From assembly GCA_015680685.1 (NCBI GenBank), contig MNCI01017783.1:479901-543900 (forward strand): a DNA stretch of 64,000 bases, given 5' to 3'. This document shows positions 11,456 through 23,349 of the stretch, piece by piece. The notes under the pieces were generated by a model, which had not been told where the DNA came from, did no database searches, and worked only from the letters and a program-made list of their open reading frames with translations. Origin of the DNA: Gnetum montanum (taxonomy: Eukaryota; Streptophyta; Gnetopsida; Gnetales; Gnetaceae). Numbering within the stretch: the first letter of the stretch is position 1; each line of letters begins with the position of its first letter. The position numbers and the translations under genes are program-made.

Positions 11456-12421
11456 TGATGAAGAATTAGTTGGTTGAGATATTGTAGATGCGATGTCATA
11501 GATGCTACATCATGCTTGCATTGCAGCATTACTATCAATGCATCTTTGCTAGCTACTACATCGTACATGCTATGTTGCATCTATGATGTCATAGCTACAT
11601 TGATGCATACACGTTGACACGTACTTGTTGATGCATGGGATGATGTGTCAATGTAGTGTCTATCTCTACCTATAAATATGCATGCTCTTGCTATGTATTA
11701 GAAATTTTTTATCAATAGAGTAGCTGAACCCTTGCAATTTTATTCTGTAGTCTTAGAGAATAATCAGTGAGTGCCTGTAGTGTAGATTTGAGTCAATTTT
11801 ACTGTGTCTTATTTGAATGGCAATGGACTTGGACACATTTCATTAATGACAAAAAGATCAAGATTGATTCTTATTCATAGTAGCACTTTGACTTAGATTA
11901 AATTTACTTTTAATGCAATTTATATTCAATGTACTTAGTTAATATTTACATTTCCATGCACGTTAATGAATTTGGGGAATGAGCGCAACTAGTTTTGAAA
12001 GTAAACACATATTTACTTCATAATGCCAGTATCATCATTACTTGGTTCATCCAGTAGCATAACGCTTGGTAATCCTAGTAGTGGATATGTGAGTTTAGGA
12101 TGTGCACGACAGGCTGGGAACGGACACTCATCCATAGGCTAGTTTAGCATTTATCTTCTTATTATTAATTAGATTAAATATTAATTTCTCTATTATCATT
12201 AGGAGTAGCATCAACCCATAACATCAATCATCATATTTATCACTTTGGAATAAACCATACATGACAAAGCTACTACTAGTCCAAATGGAAAGATGGAGAA
12301 CTGCGATCAAGGCTTAACGATCTAGATGCCACAACTAGTTCCATCCATGAAATTTGATTAGGTTGCGCATGAATGTTTGTAATTCGTATGGTTGGGCATA
12401 GAGGGTACCCGTAACTTATCA
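11456..12421 (+). repeat. 5' LTR of element C
   Basis: It begins TGATGAAG and ends ACTTATCA just before the primer site. The TATA box TATAAATAT is at 11671, followed by the likely transcript start region. The reverse complement aligns with the LTRs of elements A and G. Its clearly related partner is 16553-17525. Confidence 0.85.
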
Positions 12422-12422
12422 T

Positions 12423-12440
12423 TGGCACCACTGTTGGGGA
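12423..12440 (+). other. Primer-binding site of element C
   Basis: TGGCACCACTGTTGGGGA starts two bases after the 5' LTR. It matches the tRNA-Asp primer site used by Athila/Tat elements, with transitions at former CpG and C positions. It fixes both the LTR boundary and the plus orientation. Confidence 0.8.
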
Positions 12441-12545
12441 CAATGCTAGTTTTCTAGATTAGTTATATTATAAAAAATCATTGTAAAGGTATTAACAATA
12501 TATCTTTTAGGAAATATTAATATTTTAGTCACACACAATGAAACC

Positions 12546-13890
12546 ATGTCTTCTTCACATTAGGCTAATAATGCATCACATGATGCGAATACTAGTAGGA
12601 TAAATGGTAGGTTCTATACTGAAGAGAATTGGAGTGAACAACCTCAAGTAGGGGTTTCATATGCTCATTTTCATCCTTACTACATGCAAGGACTAATTCA
12701 ACTAGTGTAGATAATCCTAGAGGAGATGGAGTAAGTCCTAGCACAAGAAGGACCTCAAGGTCTAGGATCTCCTCTAAACTTAGAAAAGATAAATCAAGGG
12801 ACCATGGGAAGAACTATAGGAGCCATGGAAATTCTCTTAGTTCATCATCTTCCTCTTGCTCTTCAACATATAATTGTAATGAAGATGAATGTAGGTATAG
12901 AGATAGAGGTCCACTATGAGGCCAAGATAAAGATAGAAATCAAATCCAAGGGCAAAATCAAAGATATCAAAATGAGCATAAACAAGATCATTACAATTAA
13001 ATGAATAGAAATATAGATTATCACCATGACATGTCTAGTACATATGAAACCTTATTAGCTACTAGGGGCTTGACATAGACCAGGGAGGTAGTTCAAATAT
13101 CCCAAAGGCATCAAGAAAATGGTCACATCAAATTACTGATATGGAAAACATTCTTGAATTTAGGGGAGGCTATAATTTTGATCCACAACATCATTTACAA
13201 GCCTTCCATGATGCCTGCACCTTGCAAAACATTGAATGCAAGTGGCAAAAGCTTAAGATCTTTTAGGACACTAATAGATGAAGATGAAAGTTGGTATAGA
13301 TAATTGGAGCCATGTTCAATCATTGGTTTTCCACAATGCTAGAGCTCTTCAATGAAAAATACCAAACCTATGTAAGAGTGTTCAACCTAAGGAATCAAAT
13401 CCAAGGATGGAAGTAAGAACAACATGAATCCTTGGATGGATAGATATTGGGATTTTTCTTTGAATCTCAAGTGTGCACAAATGGAAATGCCTAGGAAATT
13501 ACCTTTCTTACAAGGTAATTATAGATAGTCCTACAACCAACTGTATTATTCTAGTGGTACTTCTGACCATCCTCAACACTACTATCAACTGCAGTGGCAA
13601 AGTACAAAATCATAGGGGAGACCATTATTAAACCAACACTACCCCTATTTTCAGCTGGACCTATAGAAATATTATGTTCAACAACTTGTTTCCCCATTTG
13701 GTTCTACTTTCTCTACCTCAAATGATTACTACCACTTCCTTGAATATCATCAACCATCGACATCTTTTATGGGATCACCACCTCACACCTCTCATCCTCC
13801 ACCATACCCTTAATATTCTCATACTTCCCTCCATCACATGTTACCACCAACAACATAGGAAGGTTTGACATCACAACCTCAATGAAAGAA
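12546..13890 (+). pseudogene. Gag of Athila-like element C, broken
   Basis: Gag would form the virus-like particle. An ATG at 12546 begins MSSSH, matching the gag start of B2 at 50687. Next comes an arginine/serine-rich stretch with a poly-Ser run (about 12760-12900). The gag core follows at about 13140-13450, with a FHDACTLQNIECKWQKLKIF block near 13206 and TMLELFNEKYQTY near 13337. The core is nearly the same as the gag of element A (38637-38924 region). A proline/tyrosine-rich C-terminal part (about 13500-13860) ends near 13890. Many stops and several frameshifts are present. The zinc-binding block seen in A and B2 is missing between about 13450 and 13480, apparently deleted. Confidence 0.75.
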
Positions 13891-16050
13891 TGCCACTTGT
13901 GCCATGAACATACATGAGAATCATAATGCTAGTAAATATTAACAATAATCTTAGAAATGTCATTTCTTTAGGATAGTCCCCATGCACAAGCAAAAAATTC
14001 ATAGACCTATTGGTGCATCAAAACCAACACAAGGTCAATCTAGTGCAACATCCTTCCTCTCCAAAACAATGTCTCCTGATCATAAAAAAAAGCCAACAAC
14101 CATCACCACTCCAACATAAGACATAAAAGATGAACCTATTACTATGGATAGACAGAAACATCCATGCATCACTAATAATGATAAAGGATGTAGTTGTGGG
14201 TTGGAAGTTCAAAATATTAACATAACCACTATATCGACCCATCATAAAGTTCAAAAATAAGTGTATGAGCAAAAACTAGTCTAGCCACTAAATAAGAAGA
14301 CACCTAGTGGCTTGGAAATAAGAGTGTAAAATCATTTAAAAGATGCATGAAACCAACCAATCCAATTATTATCTCTTGTGCTACCTTAATGCTTAGTTGT
14401 GGGGAAGATGCCCCGTCCTGATTCAAGAACTAATAGGTGTTTTTGACTTTTTTGTTTTACAATTCTTTATCATTTTTTCATTTTCTTCAAGATTTTTTTA
14501 TTCTTAATATGTTTTTTATTTTTTAATATTTTACTTTAATTTTATTTATAAATTTCTCTTTTATTAATTTATTTTCTTTATGTTTATGAATGCCTTTTAT
14601 GTTTTCATTAATAATATTACCAAGTCATGATATTGAAGTCAATGCTATGTGTTGGGTTTTTGTGCTATTGTATCAAGATGATTGCGTAAGTAATTGTGTA
14701 TAGTGAGACCACCTCATTCATCCCTCTAGTTCTCTAAATAAAAATGTATTTTTTCATAAAATCAATTTGGTTCTTCTTTCATGAAACTTAAAATCAATCA
14801 ATGATCATTGTACCTTCAAGAAAGAGGGAATAACCAAGTGGGAATGACAAAGGATGTGACCTCAAGGGGACTTGTTGGATTCTCTTCTTGTCTTCCTTTG
14901 TGTGGTTTTTGAATTTTTTGAGAAGGTATCATCACTCTATCATCAACTAATAATAGGAAGTTAAGTCTTTTCATGGTATGGTTCCCATCAAAAACACAAA
15001 AAAAAAAAAACATAATAATGGAAATTTAAAGCACACCCTTAGACATAATTATAGGCTATAATCTTTGGTTATGGGGTTAGAAATACATGTTATCCATGCT
15101 CGAAGGCACCCTTCTAACTAAGGCCCTTCCTTCCTTCTTCTCTTTTTGAAGGGATGGTCATTCTTTGTGGTTGTGGACTCATGATGGTTGGCAGGAAAGG
15201 ACACATTAATGCGAGGTCATTGTTACTGATATAGAATTGGTATGAGACTTGGAAAGATATGTATGATGATCATTTTAATCACATTTAACACAAGAACCTA
15301 TTGTGAACATGGTAAAGTACATTGCATCCCAATCTTTGCAATCCCTTCTCATCTCATTCATTCACCTCACTGCTACATACGATGTTGAGCCTTTTGGTTT
15401 TGTATAGTATAGTGCAAAATCCAAAGCAAAGTAGTTGTGTGTTGTTTAGAAAAAAGAAATGATCTACATTTAACTTCTAAGGTGCCCATGAACATCTCTA
15501 GACATGGCTATGCAAGGGCATTATGGTAGGAGCCTACTTTGGGAAGGTCCCACTTGCATAACTTTTGTTGATCATGGCTTTGAACTAACCTTCATGTCTT
15601 CCATAACATCATTGACAATTTCTCTAAATTTATGCATGATTTTGGAAATACTTATCATCAATTTTAATTAAATTTTCTTATTTTTCTATTCAAATCTCCT
15701 TCAAATTCAAAATTTCTTGGCCATGTTTTGAATTAGACCTTGGGTTTTCATTATTTGAAAACTTATGTGCTTCCAGAGTTATGTTTATTAGTCATGGGGG
15801 CTAGGGATTTTTACTTTGAAAATTTTGAAATTTTTCTAAACTCATATTTTGAAACAATATGGTAACTAATAGTACTTAATGAAAATAATGTGAACAACTT
15901 GATGATTTTAGTTACCTTATTACCTTAGGAACAATACCTTGTCATCACCTTGTGCTTAAATGCTAAACATTTTAAGCTAACAAAGAGATTTGAAGAGGGT
16001 TAATTATAAAGGAAAATTTACCAAAGCTAATGTTGATTATTTGGTGTTTG
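13891..16050 (+). other. Non-coding spacer of element C (pol absent)
   Basis: After gag there is a purine tract (GTTGTGGGGAAGATG, about 14397) and a T-rich run (14440-14600). The same sequence follows gag in element A (37300-37050 on the minus strand). From about 14960 to 15200 it matches the 3' spacer of B2 in reverse complement (blocks TCTAACTAAGGCCCTTCCTT and GGTTATGGGG). The pol region that lies between these landmarks in B1 and B2 is therefore missing here. No gene is seen. Confidence 0.6.
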
Positions 16051-16053
16051 CAG

Positions 16054-16398
16054 ATGATGCTAAAAGGAAAACCTAAGGTGGAAGGTTTGTTGCAAGGCAA
16101 GAAAATGCAACTAAGAGAAGAATAAAGGAGGATATGCCCATGGACAAATAATAGCACATACAAGATAGCCGTTCAAACAACATATGATTGCTAGATCAAT
16201 GAGATGATGAGAAGAAATTTCAATCCATCATTCAAGAATGATATGGATAAAGAAAAAGAGAAGCATCGACATAACAATCATGGTTGGAAGTCTACCATCA
16301 TTAGTAGTAATAAGAAGAATCATATTCAGTGGATTTTTGAAGACCTTTGCAAATCTAGTAATCTTCAATATTTCTCTAGTTATTTTGTCATTTTGTAG
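16054..16398 (+). pseudogene. Possible short remnant of the extra 3' ORF in element C
   Basis: An ATG at 16054 directly follows GGTGTTTGCAG, which looks like a splice acceptor. The first codons (ATGATGCTAAAAGG) resemble the start of the large extra ORF of element A (ATGGCCCCAAAAAGA at 26049). The upstream bases (TTGATTATTTGG against TTGATTAATTGC) are also similar. The reading frame then breaks. A 64-codon lysine/histidine/asparagine-rich open piece lies at 16204-16398. If homologous, most of the ORF has been deleted here. The similarity is short and the assignment tentative. Confidence 0.35.
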
Positions 16399-16540
16399 TA
16401 CATCCACTTGAATAAAATTTTGTAATGTGGCACTCAGAGTCAATCAATAGTTAGCATTAGTCAATAATTCCATAATTTCCCAATTTTTTGTAAAGGAAGC
16501 TTGGCCCTATCTTGTTAACTTGAGCATGAGTTTTTAGTTA

Positions 16541-16552
16541 GTTGTGGGGGTA
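16541..16552 (+). other. Polypurine tract of element C
   Basis: GTTGTGGGGGTA lies directly before the 3' LTR. The same 12 bases are found at the equivalent place in element B1 (28083-28072, minus strand), which supports both boundaries. Confidence 0.75.
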
Positions 16553-17525
16553 TGATGAAACATCAGTTGGCTGAGATATTGTAGATGTGATGTTATAGGT
16601 GCTACATCATGCCTGCATGGTAGCATCCTTGTTGATGCATCTCTCCTAGCTACTACATCACCAATATTATGTTGCATCTGTGATGTCATAGCCACATTGA
16701 TGTGTATGCATCGACACATACCCATCAATGCATGGAAGAATGCGTTGATGCAATGTATACCTTCACCTATAAATATGTGTGCTCCTTCCATGTGTTGGAC
16801 ATATTTTATCAATAGAGTAGTAGAACCCTAATATTTTTATTTTGTAGTCTTAGAGAACAATTAGTGAGTGCCCATAGTGTAGATTTGAGTTAGTTGTATG
16901 ATGTCTCATTTGAGTGACAATGTACCTAGACACATTCCATGAAAAAAAATAGGATCAAGATTAATTTGTATTCATTGCAGCACTTTGACTTAGATTAAAT
17001 TTACTTTTAATGCAATTTATATTCCATGTACTTAGTTAATATTTACGTTTCCATGCATATTAATGAATTGGTGGAATGAGTGCGATCAATTTCGAGTGTA
17101 AACATGTATTCGCTTATTAAACCCAACAACATCATTACTTGGTTTTCCTAGTAGCATAATGATTGGTAACCCCAGTAGTGGATACGTGAGTTTAGGATGT
17201 GTACGACAAGTTGGAAATTGACACTCATCACTCATAGGTTAGTTTAGCATATATCTTCTTATTGTTAATTAGATTAAATACTTAATTTCTTTATTATTGT
17301 TAGGAGTAGCGTAAAGCCATAACAACATCAACCATCATATGCCTCACTTTGGACTAAACCATACATGACAAATCTACCACTAGTCCAAGTGGAAAGACAA
17401 TGAACTATGACCAAGGCTTAATGATGTAGATGCCACAACTAGTCCCATCCATAGAATTCTATTGAGTTGCACATGAATGCTTGTGATTCATATGGTTGGG
17501 AATAGGGGGTACCCACCGATCATCA
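16553..17525 (+). repeat. 3' LTR of element C
   Basis: It starts TGATGAAACATCAG and is collinear with 11456-12421. It has a TATA box at 16768 and ends at GATCA (17522) or GATCATCA (17525). The second choice leaves a perfect AACAT target duplication. Confidence 0.85.
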
Positions 17526-20040
17526 AACATCCTCTTACAGTGTCATCCATAAAGCATATCAAAGACTAATACATAATAAGACCATATCATAAAACATCAA
17601 ATCATAACAAGCTACATGTCCAACACACATCCTATCATTGTATACATCATATGAACATTATACATATGAAGCCAAATCTCATTAGTAGGCTAGGCCTATA
17701 CATCTGAAAATATATGTATCTCATGTATAAACATATGTAATAGAAAGAAAAAAAATATAGAACCAAGACCTTCATCACCTCCCTCAATCCTATTAGCCTC
17801 ATGAACTCCCAACTTTACTAGTTGCATAGAAGGATATTAATACATGACTAAGTAGAAGACTTTACACATCCCTTGTGGATGTGGAATGTGATGTTGTATT
17901 GAAGATAAGGTGTGGGAAAGTCATTAAGAAACCTACAATAAGATCAATATATCTTATGCCATGTACATCATATAGGCATTTCACGTCACAATCATAGCTA
18001 AGCTATTGAGCATAATACCCATCAATACACTACCTCTATCACACATATATCATATAATAGATTTGGATCACTTATATGACTCATAACCTAAACAGAGTAC
18101 ATAATTCATAACACATGTTTCCTAGGTACTAGTGCTTCAAGGAACCATAATACATAATATGACTAGACTTATATCAATCATATCCTCACAAACACATCAC
18201 ATGAACTATCATCTATCCCCAACATCTAGTGCTCCAATGATATATAACCACAAATCCGCTATGGTAGTTGATGTATCTGTATCATGAATACAGTTACACA
18301 ATTAAGGCCTGTAGGTTATTCATCATCATTAGTCATAACCAATGCTAGTGCTTGTTGTCTCTTTGTAGCCCTAAGGCCACTAGCCTTCTTTAGGGTTGGC
18401 ACATGCTACCAATAGCTCCTGGATCTCAAACTAGTAACTAGAGCTACAAGTATCATCATAAGTCATAAAACATTGCACCTAACATGCAACATAGAGCTCT
18501 TATATATTTTTGAGTTCAAAAGAATATACATCACTTATAAATTGGTTGCAACCTCTGTTGTGCCTTAAAACTCCCTCATGATGGTCCATTATGAAGGATC
18601 ATATTCATGCCTCATGCTATCCTTGTGTCTCACTTTGAACATTGTTGTCTTACTCATTGCAACCCTATCAAAATCCATGCTACACTCATGCTTTGAGAAA
18701 ATTCTCAATTGTGATCTAATTGTAATAGCCCTACAACTATTACATATTGTACTAAATTAAAATTTTAAAACTAAAAATATACCATGATCATGTCATAATC
18801 CTATCATGATTATACTTTGCTCATGCTTTTGGATTTGATTTTGTTGTGACTCATGCCCTTGCATCAACCCTAATGTGACCTAGCTACAACTCACATTCTG
18901 TCAAAAACCCTAGCACAACTTGGCTACAACTACATTGCAACCTACACTTACAACCTCACAAACATGATGTGATAGAAAGAAATTTGCAAATATCCATTAG
19001 CTCATACATGAAATCCAAACATTATGTACGCACATCGATGAAACCCTTAAAGTTCAAAGACTAGTAATGGAATCTTTGTTTCCACTAAGACCATCAATCG
19101 TAATTCCATTCACATCAATCTAACTTATCCACACATATTGTGATGACGAAACATTAGGACTAAACATTAATACTAATAATACAAATTCATAAAACTACAT
19201 GGAATCTATATGCTTCCATCAAAAGCCCACAAGAATGCATAATGACCCCAAAATATAAAACATGAGATAAGTAAAGAATCCCACTTGAAATATGGAAAAT
19301 CTACCAAACCCTATAATTCGTAAACTAATATCCTAAAATGCTTACCATGAATTTATAGACTCTTCAAAACTTAAACTAAACCTTCTTGATCACAACCTAT
19401 GTATTACCAGCTTCCTTATGTTCTAGAAATCACAAAAATCACCTAAGAAATATGAGAAACCAAAGAAGAGAGAAAAATGTAATAGAAACCTAGGATGCAT
19501 AATTTGGAAATAAAGAGAAGGTAAAAATTTTTTATTTTTTAATTATAAACTAAATATAATCTATTTTATTTATAGTTTTCCTTTTCTATGATTTCCCAAC
19601 AAATACTAATCAATCCTTATAACATCATAGACTATCCATCACATAATCATGAGATCATACAAACATCATAACTTATGCCACCTGGCTATACCATACAATC
19701 ATGCATAACATGCCACACATTGTGATTGCATAACATGATCATTCAAAAAACATTGATACCATTCTCATAATGCATAACCATAGTAGATGATTCTAGATCA
19801 TACTTTCCTAATGCTTAGTCTTCCCCATAACCTACCAACCATAAACATCCCACTACACCTCCAACAAGATTAGTGTCCTTAACCATAGTATCATTATCAA
19901 TTATACATAGCATCATAAGATCTTAGAAATTATATCATAAAATAATTCATCTAACTAGGAAACCACATAACCCCCATTCAACTCTATATGTGCATCATAA
20001 ACTTAACACAATATCATGAGGTCATATGGTAAGGGGTTAC
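17526..20040. other. G-poor, C-rich block without recognisable genes
   Basis: The plus strand has few G and many C and A, with CATAAC, ATCATA and CACATC motifs repeated loosely throughout. Open stretches are short and not convincing. The block ends sharply near 20040 with GGGGTTACA, which on the minus strand is TGTAACCCC, a form often seen at LTR starts. It could be a long LTR or untranslated region of an unclassified element, but I found no partner. Confidence 0.3.
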
Positions 20041-21499
20041 AATTGATGGTCCAAGTGAAAAGTCAACTTATTTGACCAACTAGCCATTACCATACTAGTT
20101 GCTTGATTGTAAATCTTGTTGTTAATTAACCCTACTAATACTATATTTATTATCCCTAGGTTTATGGACTAGCTCTAAAGTTAATATAGATGATTGAATA
20201 GCCAATAACAATAGTCCAATCAATGTTTTCTAGTTTATAAAATGTCAAGTGTTCTCGTACATGCTCAAAATATCTACTAGCCATCATCAAATGAAGGGGC
20301 AATTTTCATCAAACATTACCATTATTGTGTTGTTTCAAGAAACATAAAAGAGTTTTTTTAGAATCCCTAGACTCATTATGACATAGGTCATGACATTTGT
20401 AGATGTTGACATTGCCATTGTCATTGAGAGGAGATGACGCAAGAGAAAGATGAGGTTGAAACATAAACTGAAAATTGCAGAAAATAACAAATCATGGTAA
20501 GAAATAGCAAACAAGGGTTAGATTGACAATAAGAAGAAGAGTTAGATTAATAAGAAGGTAGCACCAAAGAGGGGTTTTTTATAAAGAAAAAATTGATAAA
20601 AGAAAGAACATTTCCTTTATCTTGAATGATCAACTAAGAGGAAAGCTTCTCTAAGAAAGAGTAGGCTTATATCTATAATTACTAAGAGATCTACCATGCA
20701 TAACCTTAAGCAAGAGAATGATAGAGCAATATACAATTGATACCAAGAGAGCCAACAATGCTAAATATTTACATCCACAAAACAAAATTTGGGCAATTTC
20801 AAGACTAATAATCTATTTCCAAAATCAAGTTACATGTACTTACAAGAGGGTTTAAATGATCAATTAATGGGTTTCATTTACTTAGAACAAGTCTATCTAT
20901 CCAAGAATAGTTTCAAAATAAAATAAGAGAATAATTAGAATAAACCCCAACTATCTATTTAACCTTTATTTTAAACTATATTCTTATATTATTCTAAAAG
21001 CTTAAGAATAATATAAAATATTAAATAAATAACTATAAATTATCAATAATGGACTAGCACCATCCTTCCAATCTATCAAAATTAGGAGCAACAAGAGTTA
21101 GTAAGATAATTAGAGAATAAACCAAAATAAAAAGAATAAATGAATAAGAAAATACTAATGTATCAAAAAATAGCTATAAATAAGGACTCAAGGGCTCAAA
21201 CCTCAAGATGCATAATCATAAGCATATACCATTTAGCATTCAATCCAAGAGATCTCAAGCTCTATGCTTAATGAGCATAGAAGAAGGGGGTATTAGCATT
21301 TACAACTAGTAAGTAGGAATATATTATTAATATAATATATTTAAATGTATCTATATGCTCAAAACTAAGCATACGAAAATAAAAAATAAAGTAAAGATAT
21401 TAGGTTCCAAACACCAGGATATTAAACTATGTATTTTGAAAGCATCATTCATAAAATTACCAAGTTTTATTGATAATATTGAGAACAAATTAACAAAAT
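20041..21499. other. AT-rich stretch, nothing recognised
   Basis: No coding region, LTR end or RNA gene was found. It lies just beyond the 3' end of the LINE fragment (minus strand) and may include old LINE 3' sequence. Confidence 0.3.
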
Positions 21500-22244
21500 T
21501 TACAAATGTAATACTCCATCTATGTCTAATTTAATCAAATATAGAACATTGTAGAAAAGCATAGTAGTTATGTAGAAAAGCATAGTAGTTGGCATATTTG
21601 TTTTTTATGAGGAATGTTAAGTTATCTACTTGTTTCAACTCTTAGAAGATGAGATCCCATTCATGCTCTACTAATTTTGTATTACAAACAATGAGGAATA
21701 GTAATTAATTAATGGGTTTCTGTTGAATTTAAGCCTATAGTGATACTATTCAACTAGAAATTATTTTTTCTTTCTACATATTCCTAAATTTTTTGTAAAA
21801 TTTCTTATTTTACCCATTTACAAACTTTCTTAGTGTCAAAATAAAGAATTCACTTTTGAATACTCAATCTATTAAGTTATAGAACTTTCTCATGAAGTCA
21901 TCCCTTATCATGGATTTCCATCATCCATTTTTTGGAGTATTTATCCAACAAGGATTTACAAAGATTATGCATATAGGCTATAGCCTAACAAATAGCTTCA
22001 ATTTATAAGGGCATCATCTATGCTTCAAGAAGCATAATATCATATTGTGTTTGTCTCTTCACTTTAAATTTATCGAGTGGGAAAAGTTTCTAAATTTCTT
22101 TTATCTATTTCTAACATTTATTTGATAGAGAAGTACCTCATATAACACACCCATAAAGAATAGTAGGTTGAAAAATGGCATGATAAAGTTTCTTTTAGAT
22201 ATCCTAACCCAAAATTTATTCCTTCTTACATTTTCTTTAAAAAG
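21500..22244 (-). pseudogene. LINE fragment, C-terminal part of the RT ORF
   Basis: The minus strand encodes a decayed L1-type C-terminal region. A FQPTILYGC block near 22175 is the usual 'ILYGCEIWG' motif after the RT. It is followed by YDIMLLEA near 22045 and more weakly by the downstream cysteine/histidine region. Stops and shifts are frequent. The fragment ends exactly at the left target duplication of element A (AAAAG, 22240-22244), and its 5' continuation resumes at 40689. The two are pieces of one LINE split by that insertion. Confidence 0.6.
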
Positions 22245-23130
22245 TGATGAGCAACGAGGTACCCCTATGTCCAACCATATGAATCACAAGCATTCATGCA
22301 TGATCTGGTTAAATTCCATGGATGGGACTAGTTGTGCATCTAAATTGTTATCCTTTGATTATAGCTCATTGTATTCCCACTTGGACTAGTGGTAGCATTG
22401 TCATGTATGGTTTAGTCCAAAGTAAGGCATATGATGATGTTGTCTAACCCTATGCTGCACCTAATGACAATAAAGAAATTAATTAATTAAACTAAGTAAC
22501 AATGGAAAGTAAATTCTAAACTAGCCTATGTGCAATGAGTATCTATTCTTAATCATCCACACATGCCTTGGACTTCGTGAGACTACCACTAGAATTACCA
22601 AGCGTACATCACTAGGCTCACCGAACGATACACTGCTGGGTTACAATGTAATTACACTTAAGTGCTCACGATTAATTGTACTTGTTTTGCTTAATTACAA
22701 GAATCATAAAGGGCAATAAATGGAAACATTAACTAAGGAAAATAGCAAATAATTAAATAATTAAAAGCAATAATAAAGATAAGTGGATGGTGTAATGACG
22801 AAAGTAATCTTGATCTTTATGTTGGGTCATGTAACATGTCCAAGTATGTCACACTTGAATAAGGATGCCATACAATTACAAACATCACACTATGGGCATG
22901 TAATAGAAAATAATAGAACTAGAAAATCAACAATCTATGAAAAACCTAACTAAAATATAAAACTAAGCTATGTTGCAACCATGCACCCAAGTGTTTTATT
23001 TATTGGCTAGCACGGAAGAGATGATATTGGATATCTGACATTGTTTCTAGTGACCTAATATCACGTACCCGATATTGAGGCTTTGATCTCATATATTTGA
23101 TATCGAAGCTAAAAAAATCATGACTCATCA
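22245..23130 (-). repeat. 3' LTR of element A
   Basis: It starts TGATGAGCAACGAGG and ends CATGACTCATCA on the plus strand. The polypurine tract (minus GTCGTGGAGGAA, 23142-23131) abuts it. A minus-strand TATA-like box (AATAAATAAA) is near 23000. It aligns end to end with 39802-40688. Confidence 0.9.
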
Positions 23131-23349
23131 TTCCTCCACGACTGAATGAAAACATGCCCTTGAGTTAAAGAAAATGAGGAACAAGTTCTTTACAAAATAT
23201 TGGGAAGGTATGGAATTATTGACTAACTCAAATAGTCAAACAAAAAAATGGACTCTTACATGCTGTAGTGGTGTTTTAGAAAAATTTGGACCCAACATTA
23301 CAAGACAAAATTAGGGAAGCTCATGTAGTTCTTAGAGGTGGTGGTTCCT

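Larger units (their letters stand above)
11456..17525 (+). mobile_element. Athila-like gag-only LTR retrotransposon C
   Basis: Two LTRs of about 970 bp flank an internal part with a primer site, a decayed gag, a long spacer and a polypurine tract, but no protease, RT or integrase. A 5-bp direct repeat AACAT lies at 11451-11455 and at 17526-17530. The right LTR end is uncertain by three bases (17522 or 17525). LTR structure, gag and spacer match element A and, apart from the missing pol, elements B1 and B2. It is therefore a non-autonomous member that must have used enzymes made by relatives. Confidence 0.85.
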
